A DNA stretch of 64,000 nucleotides from Streptomyces antarcticus (GTDB lineage: Bacteria > Actinomycetota > Actinomycetes > Streptomycetales > Streptomycetaceae). Where the stretch lies: contig NZ_JAPNLM010000026.1 of NCBI RefSeq assembly GCF_026627255.1, positions 46,434 to 110,433 on the forward strand, written 5' to 3'. The translations under genes were made by a program, and so were the position numbers. This document shows, one piece after another, positions 17,104 through 26,256 of this stretch. Positions within the stretch are counted from its first letter, which is position 1. The number at the start of each line of letters is the position of its first letter. The notes under the pieces were generated by a model, which saw nothing but the letters and a program-made list of their open reading frames with translations, was not told where the DNA came from and did not search any database.

Positions 17104-17198
17104 GCCCACCGGAGCAGTCCGACTGTGCCGCCCGGCCCCCCGGGCGGCACACTCTTCATACGTACACACCGCAGCACCAACGAAAACAGGTAGAAGTC

Positions 17199-18170
17199 AT
17201 GGCCGGGAACAGCCAGCGCAGGAACCGCCGCACGTCCAACAAGAAGGGCGCGACGGTCGGCAGCGGTGGCCAGCGGCGCAAGGCCCTGGAAGGCAAGGGC
17301 CCCACGCCCAAGGCCGAGGACCGCAAGAAGCACAAGGCGAACCGCATCAGCAACGCCATGGCCCGGCAGGCCGCCAAGCGCCGCCCGGCCCCGCGCCGCG
17401 GCGGTCCCAAGGGCACCAGCGAGATGGTCGTCGGCCGCAACCCGGTCTTCGAGGCGCTGCGCGACGGCGTTCCGGCCACCACGCTCTACGTCCAGCAGTT
17501 CATCGACAACGACGAGCGCGTCCGCGAGGCCCTCCAGCTCGCGGCCGAGCGCGGCAACATCAACCTGATGGAAGCCCCGCGCCCCGAGCTCGACCGCATG
17601 ACGAACGGGCTCAACCACCAGGGCATGGTCCTCCAGGTCCCGCCGTACGAGTACGCGCACCCGGAGGACCTGACCGCCGCCGCGTACGACAACGGCGAGG
17701 ACCCGCTCATCGTCGCCCTCGACGGCGTAACCGACCCGCGCAACCTCGGCGCGATCGTCCGCTCCGTCTCCGCCTTCGGCGGCCACGGCGTGGTCATCCC
17801 CGAGCGCCGCGCCGCCGGCATGACCGCCGGCGCCTGGAAGTCCTCGGCCGGCACCGCCGCGCGCACCCCGGTCTCCCGCGTCACCAACCTGACGCGCGCC
17901 ATCCAGGAGTACAAGAAGGCGGGCATCACCGTCGTCGGCCTCGCCGCCGAGGGCACGCACACCGTGAACGACCTGGAGGCGCTCGGCGGCCCGGTCGTCA
18001 TCGTCGTCGGCTCCGAGGGCAAGGGTCTCGGCCGCCTCGTCGGCGAGAACTGCGACTACCTGGTGCGCATCCCGATGCCGGGCGGCGCCGAGTCCCTCAA
18101 CGCCGGTGTCGCCGCGGGCGTCGTGCTGTACGAGGCCGCCCGCCGCCGCGCCGACCGCGGCCGCGTCTGA
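17199..18170 (+). CDS. rlmB: 23S rRNA 2'-O-ribose G2251-type methyltransferase (TrmH/SpoU family)
   Basis: The 323-aa protein starts with a strongly basic RNA-binding extension (about 1-75; NSQRRNRRTSNKKG), then the SpoU substrate-binding domain (VVGRNPVFEALRDG). The SPOUT knot follows with motif 1 NLGAIVRSVSAFGGHGVVIP, motif 2 VVIVVGSEGKGLGRLV and motif 3 IPMPGGAESLNAGVAAGVVLYEA. This is the RlmB-type 2'-O-methylase; the actual target base is inferred from family. Confidence 0.92.
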   Translation: MAGNSQRRNRRTSNKKGATVGSGGQRRKALEGKGPTPKAEDRKKHKANRISNAMARQAAKRRPAPRRGGPKGTSEMVVGRNPVFEALRDGVPATTLYVQQFIDNDERVREALQLAAERGNINLMEAPRPELDRMTNGLNHQGMVLQVPPYEYAHPEDLTAAAYDNGEDPLIVALDGVTDPRNLGAIVRSVSAFGGHGVVIPERRAAGMTAGAWKSSAGTAARTPVSRVTNLTRAIQEYKKAGITVVGLAAEGTHTVNDLEALGGPVVIVVGSEGKGLGRLVGENCDYLVRIPMPGGAESLNAGVAAGVVLYEAARRRADRGRV

Positions 18171-18288
18171 TCCGCGGGCCCGGCCCGACCGGATCGGCAG
18201 GCTTGCCGGCTTCCCGGATCGCCAGGCCCGCCCGGCTCGCCCGGCTTGATCCACTTGGCTCACGGAAAGTGACCCGTGAGCGTGTCAT

Positions 18289-18307
18289 CCCGCCCGTTAC
18301 GGGCGGG
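18289..18307 (+). terminator. Hairpin after rlmB
   Basis: An 8-bp GC-only stem, CCCGCCCG/CGGGCGGG, with a 3-base loop lies 120 bp after the rlmB stop. It is followed by GGTGGCTTGATCTTG, so T-richness is modest. Confidence 0.5.
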
Positions 18308-18382
18308 GTGGCTTGATCTTGACGGGTCTCGGACAGATCCCTGATGTCAAGGCAGTGTCCTAAACACTGATCACTCGGTTAG

Positions 18383-19927
18383 ATGAGTGTGGACACCAGA
18401 ACGTCAGGGTTCGACGACCAGCCCGCGCTGAGCATGGTCAAGGTGCCGTGCGATCCCGCACAGGTCATCGTCAACCACGCCAGCTTCCGCGTGCGGCTCG
18501 CACCGAGCCCGAGCGCGCGTTCCAAGCCCGCGAACGCCCCCGGCCGCGCCCCCGTCCTCGGCGGTGCCGTGGTCGCCGCGGCCGGAGCCACCCGCCGCCG
18601 GGCCCCCGTCGTGTGGAGCGGCAAGGCCGCTCCCGGCGACGCGGCCGCCATGGGAGGACTCCTCCAGGCCGTACGGGAGGCCGGGCGCGGCCACGACGAG
18701 TACGACGGCGGGTCCACCCAGACCATCCCCCGGGTGGACCTGGCGAACGACCTCGCCGACGACACGCTCGCCACGCCGACCGTCATCGGCCAGCGCAGCT
18801 ACGGGGACCCGGACGAGACCCGCCCGCTGGCCGCCGTACGGGACCTGCCGTACGGGCAGCCGCCCGGCGCCGAGCCCGGGGCGGACTCCCGGCGCGGCGC
18901 CACCGACAGCCGCGGGCAGGCCTCGTACTATCCGGGCCGCCGCATGAACCTCGGCGTCGTGCTGCTCCCGCTGCGCGTCTTCCTCGGCTTCATCTCCATC
19001 TACGCCGGCATGGGCAAGCTGTGCGACCCCGTCTACTTCGACGGCGGCGAGCGCGGCTCCATGGTCACCTGGCTGCACACCCTGAACCCGTGGGCGCTGG
19101 CCGAGCCGCTGCGCGACTTCGCGCTCGCGCACCCGGTGGGCGCCGGCCTGAGCGTGGCCTTCCTCCAGGTCATCGTCGGCGTGCTGACCGTCTTCGGCCT
19201 GTGGCAGCGGTTCGCCGCGAGCTTCGGGGCGCTGCTGTCCGCCGCGCTGCTGATGACGGTGAGCTGGAAGACGGTTCCCGCGTACGACGCGCCCGACATC
19301 ATCTACCTCGCCGCCTGGAGCCCGCTGATCATCGCCGGCGCCCCCGTCTACTCCCTCGACGGGAGGCTCGCGGGCGAGGCCTGGCGCACCCTCGGGCCGC
19401 GTTCCGAGGTCTGGCGGCTGCGGCGGCGGGTCCTGCGCCGCGGGGCCGTCATGGCCACCGTCGTCTGCGGGCTCACCCTCCTCGTCGGCTCGCTCCTCGG
19501 CGGTGCCGTCCGCTCCAGCACGGTGGTCACCGTCCCCGGGCCCGGGGAGCCGCCGAGCAACTACCTGCCGGGGCAGCCGCTGCCGAAGGCCCCCGTCCGG
19601 CAGCAGCCCTCCGAGCAGCAGCCCACCCGGGCGCCGGCCAAGCCGTCCGCCACCGCCTCCGAACCGGCCGCCGAGTCCGGCCGGAGCGCGAGCGGCGAGC
19701 CCGCCCGGGAGACCCCCGGAACCGGTACCACCGGTACCGGCTCCAAGTCGCCCTCCGCGACGAAGGGCGCCACCGGTCGGCAGCAGACCCCGCGCAGCAC
19801 GCCCCGGCAGTCCACCCCGCAGAAGCCGCCGTCCTCCTCCTCGGGGACCGGCGCCGGTCCCGCCGACGGGACCGGCGGGACCGCTCCGTCCAAGAAGCCC
19901 GGCCTGGTCGGCGGCCTCCTCGGCTGA
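18383..19927 (+). CDS. DoxX-family membrane protein with long disordered ends
   Basis: The 514-aa protein has a variable N-terminal cytoplasmic region (about 1-190). A DoxX domain follows with four membrane segments (from VVLLPLRVFLGFISIYAGMG to DIIYLAAWSPLIIAGAPVYS). A further helix (AVMATVVCGLTLLVGSLLGG) and a Thr/Pro/Ser-rich tail of about 130 residues complete it. DoxX proteins are linked to redox and thiosulfate:quinone functions, but this member is uncharacterised. It follows rlmB. Confidence 0.82.
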   Translation: MSVDTRTSGFDDQPALSMVKVPCDPAQVIVNHASFRVRLAPSPSARSKPANAPGRAPVLGGAVVAAAGATRRRAPVVWSGKAAPGDAAAMGGLLQAVREAGRGHDEYDGGSTQTIPRVDLANDLADDTLATPTVIGQRSYGDPDETRPLAAVRDLPYGQPPGAEPGADSRRGATDSRGQASYYPGRRMNLGVVLLPLRVFLGFISIYAGMGKLCDPVYFDGGERGSMVTWLHTLNPWALAEPLRDFALAHPVGAGLSVAFLQVIVGVLTVFGLWQRFAASFGALLSAALLMTVSWKTVPAYDAPDIIYLAAWSPLIIAGAPVYSLDGRLAGEAWRTLGPRSEVWRLRRRVLRRGAVMATVVCGLTLLVGSLLGGAVRSSTVVTVPGPGEPPSNYLPGQPLPKAPVRQQPSEQQPTRAPAKPSATASEPAAESGRSASGEPARETPGTGTTGTGSKSPSATKGATGRQQTPRSTPRQSTPQKPPSSSSGTGAGPADGTGGTAPSKKPGLVGGLLG

Positions 19928-20065
19928 GTCCGGCCGTACGGTCGGGGGCCCGGCGCGCCACGGCGTGCCGGGCCCTTCCGCGTGCGCCGGGCGGGTCCGG
20001 CGTACGGGCTTCCGGGCGGGGCGCCGTACGGGTGCGCGGGGCGCCGTACGGGTGTGTGAAAAGGC

Positions 20066-20842
20066 TCAGGAGCCCGTCTGCGCGGCCAACTCCCGTGCGG
20101 CCTCGGTCAGGTCCTTCGCGGTGTCGATCGCCCGCCAGTAGGCCCCCTGGGGCAGCGGGAAGCCCGCCAGGCGGCGCTCGCGCGCCAGCCGCGGGAAGGT
20201 GGTGCGCTCGTGGTCTCCCAAGTCGGGCAGCAGCGCCGCGAATTCGGGCCCGAAGACGTACACCCCGGCGTTGACCGGGTAGGGGGACGGCGGGGCCTCG
20301 ATGAAGTCCAGCACCTGCCCGAACTCGTTGGTCTCCACCACGCCCCACGGGATGCGCGGCCGGGCCAGGGCCAGCGTCGCCGTCGCGCCCCGCTCGGCGT
20401 GGAAGGCCGCCATCTCGCGGAGCGAGAACCGGGTCCAGACGTCGCCGTTGGTCGCGTACCAGGACAGCTCCGGGTACGGGAGGCTGCGGGCCGCGTACTT
20501 CAGGCCGCCGCCGCGCCCCAGCGGCTCCTCCTCGACCACCGTGGTCACGCGCAGCGGCAGCCGGGCCCCGGCCAGCCACTCCTGGAGCACGCCGGCGAGG
20601 TGCCCGCAGGACACCACCGCGTCGGTGACGCCCTCCGAGGCGAGCCAGGCCAGTTGGTGCCCGATGATCGGCACGCCGGTCCCCGGGATCTCGACCATCG
20701 GCTTCGGGCGGTCGTCCGTGTACGGCCGCAGCCGCGAACCCTGGCCGCCCGCCAGGACGACTGCCTGGACGGGCGCGGCCGGGAACGCGGCTGCGGGATC
20801 GGACGGTTGGGGTGCTGCGGGTTCGGGAGCTGCGTCGGTCAT
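20066..20842 (-). CDS. Nucleotidyltransferase (sugar-1-phosphate type)
   Basis: The 258-aa protein has the nucleotide-binding signature VVLAGGQGSRLRPYTDDRPKPMVEI after a 25-residue leader, NGDVW for the metal, WGVVETNEFGQVLDFIEAP and VNAGVYVFGPEF. These are characteristic of NDP-sugar synthases such as mannose-1-phosphate guanylyltransferase-like enzymes. The sugar and base are not defined. ATG at 20842 was chosen because upstream in-frame sequence is not conserved-looking. It lies 28 bp downstream of the secreted-protein gene, probably in one operon. Confidence 0.88.
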   Translation of the reverse strand: MTDAAPEPAAPQPSDPAAAFPAAPVQAVVLAGGQGSRLRPYTDDRPKPMVEIPGTGVPIIGHQLAWLASEGVTDAVVSCGHLAGVLQEWLAGARLPLRVTTVVEEEPLGRGGGLKYAARSLPYPELSWYATNGDVWTRFSLREMAAFHAERGATATLALARPRIPWGVVETNEFGQVLDFIEAPPSPYPVNAGVYVFGPEFAALLPDLGDHERTTFPRLARERRLAGFPLPQGAYWRAIDTAKDLTEAARELAAQTGS

Positions 20843-20870
20843 GGCCGCCAGCGTAGGGACGCGGCGGGCG

Positions 20871-21287
20871 TCAGCCCATGGAGGCGACGCCGGTGGCGTA
20901 CGAGGTGTCGCACACGGGACGGGCGAAGGACTGGGCCTTCGTCGGGCCGTACGCGTCGACGGCGGCGCGCCCCAGGGCCCGCGCGATGCCCACGCAGTGC
21001 TCGGCCAGCGACGGCCTGCGGTCCACCTCCTGCTGGAGGTGGGTGAGTACGTCACCCGGCTCCTCGCCCTGCTGCAGTTCGCTCAGCAGCTTGTCGCGCA
21101 GCACGTCCTGCGCGGCGCGCGGCTTGGCGGGGACGGAGACGTCCTCGGCGGAGGCGGTCAGGATCTGGGAGGAGGAGGAAGTGTCCGCCCAGGGGACCAT
21201 GGTGACCGCGAGGGTCCCGGACAGGACCAGGACGGCGGGCAGGACCAGGGCGAGGGAACGGCCGATACGGCGGGCAGTGTGGGTCAC
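20871..21287 (-). CDS. Small secreted protein of unknown function
   Basis: The 138-aa protein has an N-terminal signal sequence (RSLALVLPAVLVLSGTLAVTM) and a helical, acidic mature part (AQDVLRDKLLSELQQGEEPGDVLTHLQQEVDRRPS). Two cysteines (AEHCVGIARAL and FARPVCDTSY) could form one disulfide. I do not recognise a named family. Orientation and spacing suggest co-transcription with the nucleotidyltransferase. Confidence 0.75.
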   Translation of the reverse strand: MTHTARRIGRSLALVLPAVLVLSGTLAVTMVPWADTSSSSQILTASAEDVSVPAKPRAAQDVLRDKLLSELQQGEEPGDVLTHLQQEVDRRPSLAEHCVGIARALGRAAVDAYGPTKAQSFARPVCDTSYATGVASMG

Positions 21288-21468
21288 GAGGGCGAGAGTA
21301 GCGCTCGGTGAAGATTTGGCGACATTTAGTCACCCTGTCGGGGGATGGTTCGACGTGGCTTTTCGAATAACGGGTTGACGGTTGGGGTCGAATGGCCCGG
21401 TCTGCCGGGGTTCCGGCACCGGCTCTGGCGTCGGTTGCGGAACCGGTTCGCGGGGCAACCGACGGGAA

Positions 21469-21495
21469 AGGGGCGCCCCTTGGCGGGGCGCCCCT
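21469..21495 (-). terminator. Intrinsic terminator after msiK
   Basis: A perfect 11-bp stem, AGGGGCGCCCC/GGGGCGCCCCT, with a 5-base loop is followed on the minus strand by TTTCCCG. It lies 28 bp beyond the msiK stop. Confidence 0.85.
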
Positions 21496-21523
21496 CCTCA
21501 CGCTTCGGACCGTGCCGCGGCGG

Positions 21524-22612
<1,089 letters not shown>

Positions 22613-22660
22613 GGTGGTGAATCCCTTCTACCGGCAGGAACGTGCCGGACGATCCGAGTG

Positions 22661-22676
22661 GAAGGTCTAGTCCAGT
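22661..22676. promoter_or_regulatory. DasR-like operator (dre) upstream of msiK
   Basis: GAAGGTCTAGTCCAGT matches the dre consensus ACTGGTCTAGACCAGT at 12 of 16 positions, including the core GGTCTAG. An almost identical core, GGTCTAGTCCA, precedes nagK in this window. DasR is the GntR-type regulator of GlcNAc metabolism in Streptomyces. Confidence 0.6.
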
Positions 22677-22852
22677 TGTCGGACTCCGCTCGACGCTACC
22701 CGCCCGGTCGGCTCCTGTCAGCACCCTGACGGACCGGATTGCCGGCCCGGCGCGTTTCCGTGCGCCCTCGCGCGCGGCCGGACGGGCCGCCCGGCGGCGG
22801 CGACAACGTGATGGTCCCGGTAAGGGGCCTCTGTGTAGAGTGAGAGCGCCTT

Positions 22853-22926
22853 GCCTCCTTAGCTCAGCTGGCCAGAGCGCCGCTCTTGTAAAGCGGGGGT
22901 CGTCGGTTCGAACCCGACAGGGGGCT
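22853..22926 (+). tRNA. tRNA-Thr (TGT anticodon)
   Basis: A complete 74-nt cloverleaf is present: acceptor GCCTCCT/AGGGGGC, D arm GCTC/GAGC, anticodon arm CCGCT-CTTGTAA-AGCGG with anticodon TGT, five-base variable loop, T arm GTCGG-TTCGAAC-CCGAC and discriminator T. The CCA end is not encoded. Confidence 0.96.
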
Positions 22927-22933
22927 CCGCGCA

Positions 22934-22968
22934 CGAAGGCCCCGGACGTTCTCCGTCCGGGGCCTTCG
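22934..22968. terminator. Terminator between tRNA-Thr and the FAD oxidoreductase gene
   Basis: A perfect 15-bp inverted repeat (22934-22948 with 22954-22968) with a 5-base loop can stop transcription from both converging sides. Confidence 0.85.
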
Positions 22969-22976
22969 CCGTGCCG

Positions 22977-24368
22977 TCAGTGGCGGCCCGCGACGCGGTC
23001 GGCCAGGCGGGCCAGGGGGGTCGTCCGCGGGCTGCCGGTGGACTCCTCGCGGCGGTCCGCCGCGCGGTAGGCCGCGTACAGGGCGTGGACGCCGAGCCAG
23101 CGCAGCGGTTCCGGCTCCCAGCGGCGGACGCGATGGCCGACCCAGGGGAGGGTGGTCAGGTCGGTGGGCTCGCCGAGGACCAGGTCGCGCAGGGTGCGGG
23201 CGGCGAGGTTGGAGGTGGCGACGCCCGAGCCGACGTAACCGCCCGCCCAGCCGAGGCCCGTGGCGCGGTCGAGGCTGACGGTGGCGCACCAGTCGCGGGG
23301 GACGCCGAGGACGCCGGACCAGGCGTGGGTGATCTCCGTACCCGCGAGCCGGGGGAAGAAGGACGTGAGGAGTTCGGTCAGGGCGGTGATGGTGGCCGGC
23401 TCGGTGCGCCCGGTGTTCCCGGCGCCCGCCGCGCGCGATCCGAAGCGGTACGGGGCGCCGCGGCCGCCGATCGCGATGCGGCCGTCGGCGGTGCGCTGGG
23501 CGTACATGTAGGCGTGGGCCGTGTCGCCGAGGGTGGCGGCGTCCGACCAGTTGAGGGATTCCCACACCGAGGCGGGCAGCGGGGCCGTCACGATCATCGA
23601 GGAGTTCATCGGCAGCCACGAGCGCCGCTGCCCCTTGAGGGCGGCGGTGAACCCCTCGGTGCAGCGCAGGACGTGGGGGGCGCGGACGGTTCCGTACGGA
23701 GTGACGGCCCGGCCGGGGGCGATCCCCGTGACGGGGGTGGACTCGTGGATGACGACGCCGAGGCGCTCGCAGGCGGCGGCCAGTCCCGTGACCAGCTTGA
23801 GGGGGTGGATGCGGGCGCCGTGCGGGGTCCAGCTGGAGCCGAGCGCGCCGGCGACGTCGACGCGGGCCCGGGTGGCGGCGGCGTCGTACAGCTCGCGGTC
23901 GGTCTCGCCGAAGGACAGCTCGTTGGCGTGGAAGGCCCGCAGGCGGGTGAGCTGGGCGGGGGTGCGGGCGACTTCGAGGACGCCGCCGCGGTGGACGTCG
24001 GCGTCGATGCCCTCCGCGGCGGCGGTGTCGACGACCTCGGTGACGGTGTCGTTCATGGCCTGCTGGAGGCGCAGGGCCGCCGGGTGACCGTGGAGGGCGG
24101 CGTAGCGGTCGCGGCCGGCGATGCCGTTGTAGAGCCAGCCGCCGTTGCGGCCGGAGGCGCCGTAGCCGCAGAAGGCCTGTTCCAGGACGGTGACGCGCAG
24201 GTCGGGGGCGGCGCGCTTGAGGTAGTAGGCGGTCCAGAGGCCGGTGTAGCCGCCGCCGACGATGACGACGTCGGCGGTGGCGTGGGCGGTGAGGGGCGCG
24301 CGGGGTGGGGTGGTCGGGGCGGTGGGGTCGGACGCGTACCAGAAGGAGATGCCGCCGTTGATCGTCAT
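22977..24368 (-). CDS. FAD-dependent amine/amino-acid oxidoreductase (DAO family)
   Basis: The 463-aa protein carries the dinucleotide-binding VVIVGGGYTGLWTAYYLK near residue 35, CGYGASGRNGGWL for FAD contact, and the C-terminal WAGGYVGSGVATSNLAARTL that closes the FAD site in DAO/glycine-oxidase-like enzymes. Members oxidise amines or amino acids to imines with peroxide production; the substrate is unknown. The ATG at 24368 starts MTINGGISFWYAS. It is divergent from the broken thioredoxin-fold lipoprotein gene. Confidence 0.9.
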   Translation of the reverse strand: MTINGGISFWYASDPTAPTTPPRAPLTAHATADVVIVGGGYTGLWTAYYLKRAAPDLRVTVLEQAFCGYGASGRNGGWLYNGIAGRDRYAALHGHPAALRLQQAMNDTVTEVVDTAAAEGIDADVHRGGVLEVARTPAQLTRLRAFHANELSFGETDRELYDAAATRARVDVAGALGSSWTPHGARIHPLKLVTGLAAACERLGVVIHESTPVTGIAPGRAVTPYGTVRAPHVLRCTEGFTAALKGQRRSWLPMNSSMIVTAPLPASVWESLNWSDAATLGDTAHAYMYAQRTADGRIAIGGRGAPYRFGSRAAGAGNTGRTEPATITALTELLTSFFPRLAGTEITHAWSGVLGVPRDWCATVSLDRATGLGWAGGYVGSGVATSNLAARTLRDLVLGEPTDLTTLPWVGHRVRRWEPEPLRWLGVHALYAAYRAADRREESTGSPRTTPLARLADRVAGRH

Positions 24369-24525
24369 GAGGGAGTTGCTACACCCGGTTCGGAAGGGGT
24401 GTCCAGGGACGGAGTGTCGTGTTCCGGGGCCGGATCGGAGGCCGAAAGGCCGATGCGGGGGCGGGGCGGTCATCCGTACGGTGGGCCGGGGGGTTTGTCG
24501 TTGTATGTATGGAGAGGTGCGGTTC

Positions 24526-25268
24526 ATGGCGCGGGTACGGAAGGCAGGGCGCGCGGGCCGCGCCGTCGTGGCGGTCGCGGTGGCGGCCCTCCTCGGCGGG
24601 GCCGTGGCGGGCTGCGGGGGCGGTGGCGCGGACGCGGTGGCGCGGACGCGGAGGCGGACCCCGATGCGGCCTTCGCCGTACGGACCAGCCCGTTCGCCGA
24701 CCGGCTGGCGAAGCTGCCGGCCCGGGTGGAGGGCGGGAGGGTCGTCGTGGGCGCGACGGACGCGCCGCACACGGTGCGGGTGCTCGTCGACCCGCACTGC
24801 GGCTACTGCGCGAAGTTCGAGCGGACCGGCGGCGAGGCGCTGCTCAAGCTGGCGGGCGACGGCGGGCTGAAGGTCGAGTACGTACTGGCCTCGTTCCTCG
24901 ACGAGCGGGGCAGCGGCTCCGGGATCGCCGTGAACGCGCTGCGGGCGTCGGTGGACAAGGGGAAGTTCGCCGAGTACCAGGCGGCGCTGTTCGCGAGCCA
25001 GCCGAAGGGGAGGTTCACGGACGAGCTGCTGCGGATCGCCGACGGGGTGCCGGGGCTGCGCGGTGCGGGCGACTTCGACAAGGCCGTCGCGGAGCAGACG
25101 TACAAGGCGTGGGTGGGCGAGGCCGCCGAGGCGTTCCGCGCGACCGGTGCGCGGGGGACGCCGCTGGTGCTGCCGGACGGGAAGCCCCTTCCGGCGCGCG
25201 CCGCCGGGTCGATCTTCGACGGGGCGGCGCTCGCCGCGGCGCTCAAGGAGGCCGGCGTCGGCGGGTAG
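24526..25268 (+). pseudogene. DsbA-like thioredoxin-fold lipoprotein, frameshifted
   Basis: The first part (ATG at 24526, GGAGAGG eight bases upstream) encodes a lipoprotein signal, AVAALLGGAVAGCGGGGA. The rest, with DPHCGYCAKFERTGGEALLK (CxxC redox centre CGYC) and a DsbA-like C-terminus ending LKEAGVGG, lies in another frame. A 14-bp tandem duplication at 24622-24649 causes the shift. Removing one copy restores a continuous reading, CGGGGADAEADPDAAF, into the thioredoxin fold. Such proteins act in disulfide formation or reduction outside the membrane. The break could be a real mutation, a phase-variable switch or an assembly error. Confidence 0.85.
24622..24649. repeat. 14-bp tandem duplication causing a frameshift
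   Basis: GGTGGCGCGGACGC is repeated exactly at 24622-24635 and 24636-24649 within the lipoprotein gene. Fourteen is not a multiple of three, so the downstream frame changes. Confidence 0.9.
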
Positions 25269-25287
25269 CCGGTGGGGGCCGCGCGTG

Positions 25288-25390
25288 TCAGGCGGGGGCC
25301 GGGCGGGTCCGGGGCGGTCCGGGTGCGTCAGGCGGGGGCCGGGCGGGTCCGGGGCGGTCCGGGTGCGTCAGGCGGGGGCCGGGCGGGTCC
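25288..25390. repeat. 40-bp tandem repeat, about 2.6 copies
   Basis: Units begin TCAGGCGGGGGCCGGGCGGG at 25288, 25328 and 25368; the first two are 40 bp and the third stops after 23 bp. The array fills the gap between two converging genes and abuts the stop codon of the methyltransferase gene, which begins with the same TCAGGCG. Confidence 0.9.
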
Positions 25391-25391
25391 G

Positions 25392-26117
25392 TCAGGCGCG
25401 GCCCGCGACGAACCAGCGGGCGGGCAGTTCCACCGGGGAGCCGTCCGCCAGGTTCTCGCTCATCACGAGGGTGGTGGGGCCCTCCGCCAGAACGGTGAGG
25501 CCGGCGGCGCGCAGCAGGGCGCCGACCTCGCCCTCGGCGACTTCGCCGGGACGGAGGTCGTGTTCCTTGACGCGGCGCAGCTTCGGGGAGGGGCCGCCGG
25601 GCTGTTCGGCGATGGCGGCGATGACCCGCTTGGCGTCGCCGGTCGGCTCCAGGACGAGGGCGCGCCCTCGGGCGCCGACGAGGGCGGCGGCGGCGGCGGC
25701 GACGGCGGGGCGGTCCTCGGGGTCGCTCTGGTGGAGGACGGCCCGCATGTAGACGTTGCTGTCGCCGAGGCGAACGTGCAGGGCGCGCGCCTGGGCCTGG
25801 TCCGCGTCGGCGAGGTTCAGCTGCTCGTACGCGGCGGTGCCCGCCGGATCGGCGCGGCGGGCGTGGGCGACGGCGGCGGCCGAGAGGTCGACGCCGACGG
25901 CGCGGGGGAAGCGGGTGGCGAGGTAGCGCGTCTGGGTGCCGTTGCCGCAGCCGAGGTCGGCGATGGGGAGGGCCGGGTCGGCGTACGGGGTGAGGCGGGG
26001 GAGGTCGCGTGCGGCGGTGAGGGCGGGGTCGGCGTCCCAGAAGGGCTCGCCCGGTTCGCCGGAGCTCTGCTCCCAGAAGCCGTCCCAGGACGTGCGGTAG
26101 CGGTCGGACACGGTCAT
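25392..26117 (-). CDS. Class I SAM-dependent methyltransferase
   Basis: The 241-aa protein has motif I IADLGCGNGTQTRYLA, an acidic strand-2 end AVGVDLSAAAVAHAR, and LVLEPTGDAKRV further on. The N-terminal YRTSWDGFWEQSSGEPGEPFWDADP is typical of small-molecule methylases of the UbiE/Tam type. The substrate is unknown. The ATG at 26117 follows GAGGGAGACC, a good ribosome site. It is divergent from the phosphotransferase gene. Confidence 0.85.
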   Translation of the reverse strand: MTVSDRYRTSWDGFWEQSSGEPGEPFWDADPALTAARDLPRLTPYADPALPIADLGCGNGTQTRYLATRFPRAVGVDLSAAAVAHARRADPAGTAAYEQLNLADADQAQARALHVRLGDSNVYMRAVLHQSDPEDRPAVAAAAAALVGARGRALVLEPTGDAKRVIAAIAEQPGGPSPKLRRVKEHDLRPGEVAEGEVGALLRAAGLTVLAEGPTTLVMSENLADGSPVELPARWFVAGRA

Positions 26118-26256
26118 GCGGTCTCCCTCATACGGTTTCCCGGCGGTGTGTGTTCACCGGTGCTGCGCGCGGGCGATTCGTACGCGCTTGCGTGTGGTCG
26201 TGCGTGCTCGTGCGCCGTGTGGTTACCCCGGAAGCGGCCGTCGTAGCCTCGGGACC

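Noticed and set aside
20843..21055. N-terminal extension of the nucleotidyltransferase
   Set aside because: It overlaps the secreted-protein gene on the same strand and shows Arg/Pro/Ser shadow composition; the ATG at 20842 fits the domain.
24369..24797. N-terminal extension of the FAD oxidoreductase
   Set aside because: It is antisense to the thioredoxin-fold lipoprotein gene and has no FAD-enzyme similarity; the Met at 24368 precedes the dinucleotide-binding motif.
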